64,000 nucleotides of DNA from Chlamydoabsidia padenii (lineage: Eukaryota; Mucoromycota; Mucoromycetes; Mucorales; Cunninghamellaceae), in contig JAIWND010000011.1 in the NCBI GenBank assembly GCA_025330725.1, positions 62,001 to 126,000 of the forward strand. The letters run 5' to 3'. A program made the translations under genes and the position numbers. Shown here piece by piece: positions 11,336-24,162 of this stretch (position 1 is the stretch's first letter; every line of letters starts with the position of its first letter). Under the pieces are notes generated by a model, which had not been told where the DNA came from, did no database searches, and was given only the letters and a program-made list of their open reading frames with translations.

Positions 11336-14300
11336 ATGAATATGCTCAGTCAATATGGAATCTATGGACTTAGTGTTTTTGCCCTGGATATTTATAGTGA
11401 TTATGAAAAAGGCTTTACTCACGATGCGGACTCACCTCTACAACAAGAAACTGCCATTCCTGCACCGATACGAAAACGAAACAACTCAATTATACCACAA
11501 CAATTACTGAATGATACTGGCGGAGGTGGCCGTGAACGCGCTGCTCTTGCTACTGTTTTTGGTGTACTAGAATACAGTGAATCAAAGATATTCTGGGAAC
11601 GACAATCAGGAGGAAACGATACCCTTCAACATGAACTCATTTACGGATACAATAACAATGCTAATGGGGCGTCTACTCTTACGAACGATTCGACCATCAC
11701 CACCCTATCGTCATTCTTCTCGCCGTTGGAGCTCTCCTCAAACCCCGCATCTTCTTCACCCACACCTTCACCAGGACCATCCACATTTAATCTTTTGCCT
11801 GATATTCCTACTGTCAGTCAATTCAACGACATTTTTATGGATAAAGATTATGGTACTGACTTTATACGGCCGCCACTTGTCGATCGATCCATGTCATCCA
11901 CAACAATCCAATCTGCCATGGCTGGTCCCATGTATACTTTGGATGGTTTCGATGAAGAAACAAATGATCAACAAGTATCCACTCCATTGTTGTTTATTGG
12001 TTATCCTCCTGCTGTATTTGATCTTTTGAAACCTGATAATGATGATCGGATTATTATATGGGGTCCTGATCCAAAAGCCGTGTCTGCTTCAATGGCCACC
12101 ACCACCAAGCAAGCGTCTCCTTCACCTTCAAGGTCCACTACTTCTACTACAACAACAGACTCATCCACTTTACCTTCACCACCATTGATGCGCGGCTTCT
12201 CTTCAAATACAACCACCAGCATGGCAGCACTACCAAGACCTGATCAACAAGGACGGTCCAGACTTTTATCGGGTAAACTGACTGACGGTATACGAAAATC
12301 ATTGCGCTCAAACTCTTTGATTCATCGATCTTCTACCGATAATCTCAAAAGTATCTTGTTATTGAAACGTACGTTTGGAAGCAGTAAACTCAAACAGCAA
12401 CAGGATTCTATCTCATTATCTGAATCGACCACTTCGACATCCAATAACGTGACCAAGGTGATTGAAGCAGCTTCGGTGGAAAAACTGGTGGAGAAACTGA
12501 CAATCACTCTAGGTAAAGATTGAAGAAATAAAAAATAAAGCAATCAAATTACAAAATAGGTACTAACTTCATTTTTTCTTCCTCTCCTCTAGATTATGAA
12601 TTCATGACCGACTTCTTCCTCACTTACCGAAGCTTTATCTCACCCACTCAACTATGCAAACTCATCATTCTGCGATTCCGATGGGCTCTTGAAAACGATG
12701 AAGAAGATCGTCGGGTTGTACGTATTAGGTAAATGAAAAAAAAAAAAGACCAACCTACTTGACATCAGGGTTACTGACTTTTGTCTCTCTCTTTAAAATT
12801 CTATTAGAACATTTGTGGTAATGCGACACTGGCTGCTGAACTACTTTGTACATGACTTTATCCCAATCCGTGATCTGCGTGTGGTATTGACTACCTTTTT
12901 GAACGCCCTGCCTTCTCATCCATTGGTACGGTCTTCTCCTCGTGATCAACGAATCGTCAAAGGTCTCAAGCGTGTGGTCCGTCGACTCAAAAAGGTCTAT
13001 TACAATGGCACAAACTCTCATCGGGTGCAGGTGATTGCCCCTCCTCCACCATCATCGGATCAAGAACGGGTAGAAGAAATGGTCCGGGCAAATCTGGCAC
13101 ATGGTCTCATTCGAAGGAAAACTGCTCTGGTACGTGGGGTGGATGTGGGTGGCAAGCATAATGGAAACATGGCTGTACAAGATGCTCGACGGGCTCCTAT
13201 GGTGGTGATTGGCAATGTGCGCAACAAGCCCGACTTTCAATCAAACGAACTAGTATCTAGCGATATGTCCATGGCAAGCTCTCGTCCTACTACTTCTATG
13301 GATGTTTCTCGACCTTTTGCTGACCAAGTGAATGTAGCCAAACAGTCTTATTTACAGCGTCTTGAAGTCGAACGAAAAATGAATGCTTTGGCTTCTTCTC
13401 AAGATCTCCATGAATCCACTGCTGCTTCTCAAGCAAGTATTGCCTCGGATGACTCTTTGGAAAGCGCGATTAGTCCGGGTACGACTGAAATAGCCAGCGA
13501 CGAAGATTACTACGATGACGAAGATACGGGTACTTTGAACTTTGACGACGACACTGGATCCTCGATACAACAACCTCATTGGAAATCAAATCATCAGCAG
13601 AACAAACTCGAACAGGAACGGCGGCGACGGGAAGAAGAGGAAGAACGTAAACGGGCGGAATTCTTTACGACTCCTCTTGGTGATGATGGTAAAGCAGGCG
13701 ATCAACCTTCCCTCTCGGATCTTTATGTCTCTGATTCGCGGATCTCCATCCAGCGTAGTCTCTCTTCTGGATCTGAAGTAGTGACTCCAACTCTATCTAC
13801 AAATGCAACTAAGACTCCTGATCAACAGCAGCAGCAGCAGCAACAAACGACTACTGAATCAGGTATTTTGGAGGATCAACAGGTGGCAGTACTAGCAGCT
13901 CTTGGACGTGCTGTCGATGGACCTATCAGAAAAGCTGCTATTGGTGATACCTCTCGCATTCGACGGGTCCCTTCTAATAAATGGTGCCAAGTATCTCCTG
14001 ACGAAGACTTTGTGAACTATCGGCGCAGCCTTCCACAAATGCCCAACAAGACACTAGCCCAAGATTTGATGCAACAACTGGATGATACATTGGATGAAAC
14101 AAACTCTCAACAATCGGCGATCGGCTTATCTCGGCGTCTGTCACGGAAAAGCATCGAGAAACGGAAAAGTGAAAAAAACTTGAGGGATCTGACTGCTGCT
14201 ACATCACATGTACGGAAATCAGTGTCAACACCAAACTCACCATATCATTATTCAATGCTACACAATACAGACGACATACCGGGCATGCCTCCTTTACCCA

Positions 14301-16322
14301 CCACTTCTGAACCGCCACTTGTTGCTAGCACCAGCTTTCTTCGCCACTTGCCACACGATAAAAATAATACAACTGACAACAACGACGACTTTGAAGCTAT
14401 TCCGTACGACAAGACCGCCTCACCTGCATCCACAAACGACGCCTCCTCCAGCACACCTATCTCTCCTCGACGAGGTCTCTCCAAAAAGTTTGTCAATCGA
14501 GTTTTCTCTCGATCCGTCTCTACACCAACGATGACTAAAAGTGAAACCACACCTCCACCTATACCTACAACAACAACAACAAGTGTCTCCTCTGCGGCAC
14601 CATCGACTTCAAAAATCTTGATTGAAGATGAAACACCACCACCACCGCCTATCAGCCTTGTCAGTCGGATTGCACAAGAACTCCGTGACAGCCAAAACGA
14701 TTTTGAAATACAATGTGATTGTGTGCGTTGTACGGGGTCGACGACCGGACCTAGAGCCTGCCGAAGATTCAGCCTGGCGTTATTGACCGATGATGATAAA
14801 CGACACAGCTTGGAACTACGCCGACGACGTGGAGCAAGTATCGATAAGGACAGTGGCATGGATACAACTAGTAAAAAAACTCCTCTGGCGCAAAATGGAC
14901 CCATGTACCTTGGTCAGCTCGGTACTCATTCGGAATCGGATATTGGGTTACAAATCAATGAAATCGAGGCTGACGACGACGACGACGACGACTCGATTCT
15001 CTCTGAATTCATTGACGACAAGGAACAGCAGCAGCAGCAGCAGCATTTCAACAATAGTAGTTTGGATCGGTTAACCGGTGTGTCTACTAAAGGGGATGGT
15101 ACAAGTATACTTCGACAGGCTCTCTCGATGACATCTATCGATGGTATTGACCCATCCATCGCGCCAGATCTACCTTCTATTCCGCCTTGGCAAATGGACG
15201 ACGACGACGACGTGGTATTAAACCCTGAACCCGCTACGCACTTTAACCCCCCGCCTCCCAGCAACAACAACAACAGCACCAGCTTTATTCTCTCCTATCG
15301 CTCAGGTAAAATGGCACAACAACTTTGTTTTATCGAGCGGGATGTTTTACTTGGTGTCGATTGGGAAGAAATGGTACATTGCCGGTGGACAAAGATGGCG
15401 GAAACGAACGAAGTAGCGACACAAAGCCAGCATGATTCTTTGGAGGAAGATGGCCAGATCAACTATACACGACAAATTCGACAAATGCAACTGGCTCGAC
15501 AGGATGGGTATGGTGGCATCGAACAAGTGATTGAACGATTTAACACGGTGTGTCAATGGGTGGCCTCTGAAATTGTCAGTGTACAAAAATTGGATCTTCG
15601 GGTAAAAGTGGTTGAAAAATTCATTCGGTTGGCTCAGGTAATGAATAACCATTAAAAGTAAAAAGTAAAAACATATTTATTTTATTTATTTTTTTAAAAA
15701 AAAAAATCTATATTAGAAATGCCGCATGTATTCCAACTTTGCCACCTTGGTCCAGATTCTTCTCGGTTTACAATCCCCTTCCGTCTCTCGACTCAAGAAA
15801 ACATGGGCGCGTGTAGGCACCAGTGAACAACGCCTCCTCGACCAACTCTCTCAATTCACCTCACCCATGCGAAACTGGAAACATATTCGGGATAACATGA
15901 CCATGGTGGCGGACGAATACGGCATGTCACCCACCGAGGTCCAGGTGGAAATGCCTGGTACCAATTTCAAGCGCACCCGGGTTAAGATTCCCTTTGGTGG
16001 CTGTATTCCCTTCTTGGGCATTTACTTGTCTGATCTCGTCTTCAACTCGGAACAGCCTCCTTACCTCGAACCCAACCATGCCCATCACAAGATTTACAAG
16101 GAACAGACTCAAACCCATCATCTCTCTCCTGTGCTGAAACAACCTTTGGTCAACTTTAGAAAATATCGAATCACCGCCACTGTCATCAAACGTGTCCTCA
16201 CTTTTCAAAATTTGGCAAGGCGGTACGCGTTTGATGTGGATGATGAACTTTATGAACGGTGCTTGTTATTGGATCCTTTGGATGCGGACACGGTGCGAAG
16301 ACTTAGTTATGCTATAGAATAG
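11336..16322 (+). CDS. LTE1-like Ras guanine-nucleotide exchange factor
   Basis: Exchange factor predicted to load GTP on a Ras-family GTPase. Four exons (11336-12512, 12593-12728, 12808-15637, 15717-16322) give 1,582 residues. A RasGEF_N domain starts near residue 393 (DYEFMTDFFLTYRSFISP) and continues through HWLLNYFVHDF. A very long low-complexity linker follows (about 520-1270) with poly-Gln, poly-Asp and Ser/Thr-Pro tracts and a Cys cluster (CDCVRC). The catalytic RasGEF domain is about 1280-1580, with MYSNFATLVQILLGLQ, the structural block ending VKIPFGGCIPFLGIYLSDL, and a FRKYRITATVIKRVL tail. The split N and catalytic domains with a giant linker match Lte1-type rather than Cdc25-type factors. 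The CAG/GAC codon runs may be length-variable. An alternative first exon at 11296 is possible but would need a 28-bp intron. Confidence 0.85.
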
Positions 16323-16576
16323 ATACCCCCCCCCCATTAAATGATGTACCATATCTTTTTTTTTAAACCCCCCTTAATAAATAAAAATAGACTATTGTAT
16401 ACAACCTATCTGATTTAAGAGGATGCGCCCACCATAACAAGGGGGCAACTATTCCTAAAGCCTCCGTTTTAAAAACAACTAACGTATCTCCTGTCGATCC
16501 ATATAATTCTCCTCGACATTTGACTTTTTCCCTTTTTTTTTTTTTTTTTTTTCCACCCCCACAGAAAGAAAAAAAG

Positions 16577-18422
16577 ATGTTATTTATTTATCTCTACACC
16601 TTGTTTATTGTGGTGGTAGCAGGCAAACGGGTCTCATTCGATCTGACCATCAGCCAGGCCTTCATTGATCCTGATTGTTCAGGCACCGCCTACCTTGCGT
16701 TACTCGTCAACAACCAATTCCCCGGCCCCACGCTCCGAGTCGCCCAAGAAGACCAAGTAGAAATCCATGTCCATAATCGAGCACCAGTCGCTACCAGTCT
16801 TCATTTCCATGGCATTCGTCAATACGGCACCGGGGAATCCGATGGGGTGCCTGGGGTGACACAGCATGCCATCCCGCCCGGATCCACCTTTACTCATCGT
16901 TTCACACTATTTGATCAGGCTGGTACCTTTTTTTATCATGCTCACGTCGGTGTCCAGGATGATACCGTGCAAGGGGCTTTTATCGTCGAACATTCCCCCC
17001 GCATGATCGAAGCGGCGCTTGAATACGAAGAGGAAGAGCCTACGAGTGATGATCCACGTGGGTATCAATATATAGATGGTCCGTATGGGTACCACGACGA
17101 ACTCGTATTGCATCTCTCTGAATGGTGGCATCAATCGGCCTCGGAACGTGAATCCTATCTCCTTGGTCCAGACTTTACCCATGACCTCAATGCGGACAGT
17201 GTCTTGTTGAACGGGCGGACAGTACATCAAGATCACAATGGGGAATGTCAGGGCCATACTGTGCTGGATGTGCTTCCCAATCGCACTTACCGCCTACGTG
17301 TCATTGGAGGCAATACATTCCGGACATTTGGATTGGGGATCAAGGATCATAACATGACCATCATTGAAGTGGATGGCGAGATGGTGTATCCCTATACTAC
17401 CACTCATCTTGAAATCACGCCAGGTCAACGGTTTTCCGTCCTGATTCATACCGATCAAACATCAGATTCCTTGTTTACTATTGCCACTTCTTATCTACAT
17501 CGTAATCGAGGATCAGGGTATACAGAGAATGGGTTTGGGTATCTAAGATACCTTGATCCTACCTCCATGTTAAATAAACGAGATGGTAAAAAAAAAAAAA
17601 AAGTTGCATGAATTTCATTTTTACACCCCGACTGACTGACTGACTTTTTTTTCTAGTCAACATGCAAAAAAGAACAGTATCCCATAAAAGTGAATACCAT
17701 GAACCTCCACCCATAATCCATACTGGTTTTCCCGAGATACCACAAGTAGTACCCCGTGATTGGATTTGGCCAGAATTACGCCCCCTCTTTCCTGCCGACC
17801 CCGAGTTTCGACTAGACCAAGCCGCCGACCGAACGCTAAAGATTCGCACGTGGACAGCCATCTTACCGGATGGATCCACACGGTACCTTGTGAACGGCAA
17901 AGTATTCCGCCATGCATCAGACGACTTTACTCTCGCCATGGTAGGATCCACCCATCAGATCGAGGCCGATGGATTCGAGCCCACCATGGGCACGTACCCC
18001 ATCCAATTGAACGAAACGGTGGATTTGGTATTTCAAAACGGTCAGTCTGGTCATCAATGTTTGCTCCATCCTTGGCACACTCATGGTCATTCTCACTATG
18101 TGATTGCGTCGGGGGATGGCGAGTATGTGCATGAACGGGATCAACATAAGCGTAATTTCCCTCATCCTATTTATAAAGATGTCAGTACCGTTTATGCCAC
18201 TAAACCTGATCCAGTGACGAAAGGTTGTGGATGGACAAAAGTTCGAATTTATGCGGTAAGTTTAGTTTGTAGGGAGACATGGTATTGACCTTTTTTTTTG
18301 TACAGGATAATCCTGGTGTATGGGCTGTTCATTGTCATATCACGGCACATATGTTACAAGGCAAGATGATTGTATTAGAAGAAGCTTCTGATTGGATAGA
18401 GTCATACAGACTGTATCCTTAG
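16577..18422 (+). CDS. Secreted multicopper oxidase (laccase/ascorbate-oxidase-like)
   Basis: Oxidises phenolic or metal substrates while reducing oxygen to water. Three exons (16577-17585, 17657-18255, 18306-18422) give 574 residues. The chosen ATG opens a classic signal peptide (MLFIYLYTLFIVVVAG); an upstream in-frame ATG at 16520 would add a Phe-run leader translated from a T-tract and is unlikely. All four copper motifs are present: HFHG near residue 76, HAH near 121, HPWHTHGH near 473, and HCHITAHMLQGKM near 544 containing the type 1 Cys, with Met as axial ligand position. The C-terminus lacks a membrane segment, arguing against a Fet3-type ferroxidase. The HFHG form (instead of HWHG) and the short C-terminus suggest a divergent Mucoromycota laccase-like group. 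The physiological substrate is unknown. Confidence 0.9.
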
Positions 18423-19084
18423 TTTACCCATAATTAAAAAAAAAAAAAAAGTTAAAACAGCCCAATCATTAATGCAATCATTGTGATTGGTTGAAAATGT
18501 TCAACGCCAACGCCGACTTCTCGGTAGTGTCCCTATTTTCCCATGATCCTAATTGAGCCACTGTGGGACCTTGATGACAACTTTATCAAAAAAGTGATGT
18601 AGCAAAATACAAATGTGCTTTGTTAGTTTAGAAACTGCATGCATTTTTTTTTTGAAACCCACTGGGTCGCATCAAGAGGCAATGGAAAGACGCATGAAGC
18701 ATTTCCTTTTTCAGAGTGCCCCTGAACGCCGGCGGAGTGAAAAAAAAAGTTTTCATCCATGATGATTTTTTGGCCAAAATAGCGCACATGTCCATAAACG
18801 TTAATGCATGAGATGAATAGATATGTATAAAGTGATGTAGTATACAATAGTTGAATTTTGGGGGGGGGGATCTATGTAAACCAAGCAGAGGCGGGGATTC
18901 AACCCAAGTGGGGCGGAGAGTCAAACTGAAACCTGTTCAAAAACCAACAAAGCAAATGATCAAGTAAAATAAAAAGAAATGATGTTTATTGTCATGATTA
19001 ATGAATACAAAAGCAAAAAAAATGAAGATAGGTAACTAATATAATAAATAATAACTAGAAGGGTAGGGGCATATAAAAAGAAAT
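18423..19084. other. Intergenic between convergent oxidase and MFS gene
   Basis: No supported gene. Contains a T run (18643-18653), a G run (18860-18869) and a motif variant (GGCGGGGATTCAA, 18890-18902). Confidence 0.5.
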
Positions 19085-20850
19085 CTAGAGCAAGTAAACG
19101 AATCCAAGGTCTTCTTTATCAGTTTGATCTTCTTCCACCGGTTTACTTTCATCAGGACGATGTTGCGATCGAGCCACATTCACCCTTGCCATTGTCCAAC
19201 GAGCCACACCCAGACATACAATACAAAGGAAACATGAGCAGCAATACCCAATCATCCCTCCATAGTAAGATGGCTTTTGATCATCCACCATCATGAATGG
19301 ACCGATAAAATTGCCCAACGTATAAAAGATGGTAACCATGCCATTGTAAAAGATTTTCTTGGTGTAACCCGACACATTGTTGGTGATGCTGGTCAAGATC
19401 AAGACATAGGTTGCAGCATACGGCCAACACATGTAGAATCCAATCAACTTGAGTTTGGGATTAGGAATTAGTAAGAGGAGTAAGAGTCCAATGAGATCCA
19501 TGGCCATGAGTCCCATGGCTGTATACAATACCCGACCTTCTTTTCTGGTGACAATGTAAACTGAGGTGCAAATGTAGATAATGTCCGATAATCCTGATCC
19601 TGCACTTAGCAGTACAGATTCCAGTTGCTATATAGAAAGGGGGTTAGTTTTTATCGGGATTAATGAATGTCCTTACATCGAAACCAAAGGCAGCAATCAA
19701 TTGAGTATTATAAATAGTTATTCCACCATTTTGGACATTTAAAAACAAGGCAGCAAAACAAAGACACCATAATCGAGGTTCCTTGATGGCTTCCATCATT
19801 TGATGTTTTTTGATCATTGTCGTACGAAACACAGCATTATCCCTTGTTCGTTGTTCCACCAAAACAGATTGTTCAGCATTTAGACCAAGAGCAGGCGATT
19901 TCGGGTTATCGATCAAAAAGAAGAAGCAGATCACCCCCATGACACAAGTCACTATACCCATTATCAACATGATCCTATCAAATAAAATTCAGTCACCGCA
20001 AAAAGTCAGTTCATATTACACAAATAATCTTTGAATCCCCTTTACCATTGCCACGTTTTAAAAGGTACAGTGTTCATATTACCAATACCGTAGGCAATCA
20101 ATCCACCAAAACAAAGAGCAAACCCATTACATAACCAAAAGGCTCCCCTATGAAAATAAAGATAAAAAAATGAATAATGAGTTAAATGGTCCCTTGACTA
20201 CTTACAATCGAGAGGCTTGTTCTGTTCGACGATAAAAAGTAGACACCAACAAGGTCAAAGAAGGATAAATCCCAGCTTCAAACAGACCCAATAAGAATCG
20301 CATCGCCATCATTTGACTAAAGTTCTTGCCAAAGGCCATTGCTGTCAAAACCGCACCCCATAAAAAGACAATAGTGCCAATATATTTTGCCAATGGGACT
20401 CGTTGTAAAAAGTAATTGTTGGGGATCTGGAATACAAAATAGCCTGCATAAAAGATGGATCCAATCATACTGTATTGACTGCCCACCAGTCCAAGATCTT
20501 GTTTAAAATCAAAGGCTGCCGCATAATTGATCGTTGACTTGTCGAGAAACTATTTTAAAGAAAGGTTGGTTAGTAACAAATAGTAATAATAATAGTTTCC
20601 CTCCCCCCCTTTTTTTCAGTACCTGAAGGAAATCCACCATACAAATAAGTGGCAAGATGAGTAGATCGATTCGACGCACTAGGACTTTTTCTTGATCAGA
20701 TTTTTCGTATTGAAAGATATCGTCATCGAGCTGTAGGTGTGAGGAATTTTCATAGTTGTAATTGTCAAGACTTGCTAATGACTGAGGTCGACCATTCTTT
20801 TCAAAAGAGTACATTGGTATTTGTGAGGAATTTCTAAAGTTAAAGGCCAT
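19085..20850 (-). CDS. MFS transporter, anion:cation symporter (allantoate/Dal5-type)
   Basis: Plasma-membrane permease predicted to import an organic anion (allantoate, nicotinate, pantothenate or similar) with protons. About six exons. A hydrophilic N-terminus (about 70 residues, MAFNFRNSSQIP...) precedes LVRRIDLLILPLICMVDFLQ, the standard first membrane segment of this family. RFLLGLFEAGIYPSL and the following STFYRR are the ACS-family hallmark after TM4. WCLCFAALFLNVQNGGI, the large cytoplasmic loop and the second six-helix half follow, ending GYTKKIFYNGM and a charged tail. Its neighbour at 21.3-23.3 kb is a paralogue in the same orientation with the same intron style, so this is a tandem duplication. 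Substrate cannot be told from the sequence. Confidence 0.9.
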
Positions 20851-21312
20851 TCCTCATAAGAGAGGAAAAAGAATTATATATGTATATATATATATATATA
20901 TTATAAGGTGTTTATAATGGTTAAGAGGGTATGAATGTATGAGAGAGGCAAAAAGAAAAAAGAGAGAGAGAGAGAGGGAAGAGAGAAAGGAAGAAAAATG
21001 GAACTCCATTTGGGAAGTAGCCTTTTTTTTTTTTGGTTCCAACATTTTCCAACCCCGCTGATCGTTAGTTTAAATACCGATGTTTCGCTCCATCGGCATG
21101 AGAGACAGGAGGAATGCATATGTGTTATAAGACACATTTAGATATAATAGATGATAAGCTTACCATGAATAGTAAATAAAAGTTTATTTTATTATATCTA
21201 GTTTGATAATACAATGTAAAGGTGGGAAGAATTTAAAAAAAAAAAAAAAAAAAATCATGCATGATGAAGTGGTACTACAATTAAAAAAAAGGGGGGGGAG
21301 GGTCATAATACA
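20851..21312. other. Promoter of MFS gene 1 and 3' flank of MFS gene 2
   Basis: Contains an AT dinucleotide run (20876-20900), GA-rich DNA (20960-21000) immediately upstream of the start, and an A run (21232-21254). No supported gene. Confidence 0.5.
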
Positions 21313-23283
21313 CTAAAGTCTATATATAATATTGGTATTTTCAACATCCGTCAAATCATCCAAGACATCAAATTGTCTTTCTGTGGTACTGGCCAAACGA
21401 CGACGATTTTCCTTGAGCATAGAGAAATGAGCAATCATCATCATGATGATAGCAATGACATTGGCAACACAAAACCCGATCATACCACCGATATAAGGAG
21501 CAGGTTGATTCATAGTCATCAAGGGACCAGCAAAGTTACCAATGGTGTACAAGACAATAGTACAAGAGGAATAGAAAATTTTCTTTGTATAACCAGTAAC
21601 GTTATTTGCCAACGATGTCAAAAGTAAAACATAAGCCCTAAAATAGAGTGTGTGTGTCTATGTGTCAGTTTTGAGGTAGGACGAGTTCATTTTTCGTTCA
21701 TAAACTTACGCAGCAAAACCCCAACACATGTAAAGACCGAGTAATTTGGCAGGGGCATAGGGGATAGTGATCAATAGAATCAAGCCAATGGTTGACCATA
21801 CAAGTAAAAGAGATGCCATAGGAAGTGTCCACCCCCATCGACGGTTTACATAGATAGCTACCGCAATATAAATGATATCGGCCACACCAGAAGGAATCGT
21901 CAATAAAATAGAGTTCAGTCGCTTTTTTTTTTTTTTTGACAGGTAATAATAAATGATGGAGTAAACAGAGTTAATATACTTGTGTACCCTTCCCATCGAC
22001 GTTTTTTCTTTTTTTTCTTCTTTACCTCGAAACCAAAAGAGGATGTAATCAAAGTACTAAAGGTACCCAAAGCACCGTTTTGCATATTCATCGTCATGGA
22101 AGCCAAAATAAAGCACCAAAACCGAAGTTCTTTTACAGATTCCCACATATGAGCCACCTTGATCACACGAGTACGGGCCACGGCATTATCACGAGTACGT
22201 TCGGCAACAATTGCAGTGGTTTGTTCATCACGGCAAATGGAAGGAGAGGTAGGTTCGGCCACAAGTAAGAAGAAACAGAATACACCAAACAAAACAGTGA
22301 CACTACCAAGAATGATCATCACCCTACACATGAAAAATGAATGTTAGATGATATTATGAACTAGTCAATTTTGTTTTGTTTTGTTCATACCATTGCCAAC
22401 CGCTCAAACCATTAGCACCTTGCATGTGACCAATGGCATAACCAATCAAACCACCCACTGCCATGGCTGCTCCATTACAGATATACACCATACCAATCCG
22501 GCCAGCTTGTTCACGACGACGGTACATGGTAGAGATGATCATCAAACAACAAGGATAAATACCAGCTTCGAAGAATCTATATACAAAAGTGTCAGTTAAG
22601 ATATCCTCCTCCGCCCCTTCATGAGTGTTTTACTTACCCCAAGAGGAATCGCAATGCTGCCAATTGAGAAAAGTTGGTTCCCGTAGCAGTGATGGCCAAG
22701 ACGGCACCCCAAAGAACAATGATCACACCAACGTATCGACCAATAGGGAATCGTTGGATTAAAAGAGAATTAGGGACTTGACAAACAAGATAACCGAGAT
22801 AAAAGATGGATCCCAACCAAGAGAATTGATTCTATAAAGGATTCATGTTAATATGCATGTTAATTTTCTTTTATTTTTTAGAGTACTTACACTAGTGATG
22901 TGAGTATCTTGCATGATATTCAACACAGCAGAGTAACTTAAAGCAGACTTGTCAAAAAACTAGTAAAAAGAAATCATGTTAATCAATATCCATTGGCCCC
23001 TCTTTTCTTTTCATTTTACCTGTAGAAAGTTCATGACAGCAATACAAGGCATGACATAAAAGAAATCCAAACGACGTACCAACGCTTTTTCTTGAGGAGA
23101 TTGTACATAATCCAATTCACCATTATCGTTATACACTTTTCGGACTTGTTCACTATCGATCACCGTTTCAAACGCATTAGATTTTTCACCCTTTTCTTCA
23201 GAGTCATCCCATTTGGTAGTCGTGGTCGAGGTTTCTTCTATAATGTATTCCACCTCGCCATGGTATTCTTGTTTTTCAGACAT
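21313..23283 (-). CDS. MFS transporter, anion:cation symporter, tandem paralogue
   Basis: Second member of the pair. Start chosen at 23283 (MSEKQEYHGEVEYII), because the upstream in-frame extension is Phe- and Pro-rich and lies across the promoter motif. The acidic N-tail leads to ALVRRLDFFYVMPCIAVMNF (TM1). ALRFLLGFFEAGIYP carries the ACS signature. WVMIILGSVTVLFGV, MNMQNGALGTF and ANNVTGYTKKIF correspond one-for-one to the neighbour. Several introns separate the pieces; one after FSTLITSSFGFE contains a long A/T run. The hydrophilic tails of the two paralogues are unalike while the membrane core is clearly homologous, pointing to an old rather than recent duplication. Substrate unknown. Confidence 0.9.
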
Positions 23284-24162
23284 TTGGTTTAATGAGTGGT
23301 AGGGGGGTGTGAATGAATGTGGAGGGGTATGGCCAAAGTTATAAAAGAAAAAGTGAAAGAAAGAGTAAAAAAATTGGATCCAATGCGGAATTTGGATTTT
23401 TAAAGCAAAAAAAATGCCCGGAATTGAACCCCCGACGAACCGAGGGAAACTCAATCTAGGACACAACATGATTAAGGTTTTTGGAAAAGCACGTTCTTGA
23501 CAGTGTTTTGCCATCAAACAATCATTTCCAATCTATCTGCTCGTAAAAAAAAAAAAAAAGAAAAGTAGAACATGCTATGGATCCGAAATAACAAATGTCG
23601 TACACAGATCTTCTTTACCTGCCAGATTAAAACTCAACTGCATGCTTGGACCCAGAAAAAAAAAACTGGATTCTGTGATGAGATGGCCTTCCTTCCACAA
23701 AGTAAGGGACGTGTATCACAGGGACCCCTTTGAGCCATTCTTTCATACATTTAAAAAGAAAAAAAGACTCCGCCTTTTTGCTTTTCTTGTTACTTACCCC
23801 GGGCGCATCAACAAATAGCCGGTGGCATAAAAAAAAGGGGGGGGTTGGTAAGCCAATCAGGTGAAAGAATATCCGCGGCGGGGTCTCTCTTTTTTGACTG
23901 TGTGTGAAACAAGAAAAGTGCATTAAGGCAGATCCTCGCCTGACTGGTCAAGGAATCCATTGACTTGTGGATGCAGATTGGTCTTTATGTAGCATCATGG
24001 AATATCACTAACTATGGATTAATCCGTTGCTAAATAGGTAATCATTGCATTTGCCCTCCTCTAATCACAGTAGATAACAGTCCCCCCCCTGATATTTCCT
24101 ACCAGTCCCAAGAATTACACAATAAAACAAGGATTCATTTATTTATTAACAAGATATATATA
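23284..24162. other. Promoter of MFS gene 2 and intergenic DNA
   Basis: Holds a motif variant (GAATTGAACCCCCGACG, 23421-23437) about 140 bp upstream of the MFS start. This resembles a tRNA T-arm but has no matching stems. The rest has no coding signal. Confidence 0.45.

Noticed and set aside
14248..14904. Long minus-strand frame inside the RasGEF gene
   Set aside because: It is antisense to low-complexity coding DNA and has a composition driven by the complementary repeats; no homology pattern.
17559..17951. Minus-strand frames in the multicopper oxidase
   Set aside because: Shadows of the real coding strand, which carries intact copper motifs.
23415..23520. tRNA-like 3' half on the minus strand
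   Set aside because: The sequence has a T-loop-like GGTTCAATTCC and ends in GGGCA, but the T stem, acceptor stem and A box do not pair or match; I treat it as a variant of the recurrent motif.
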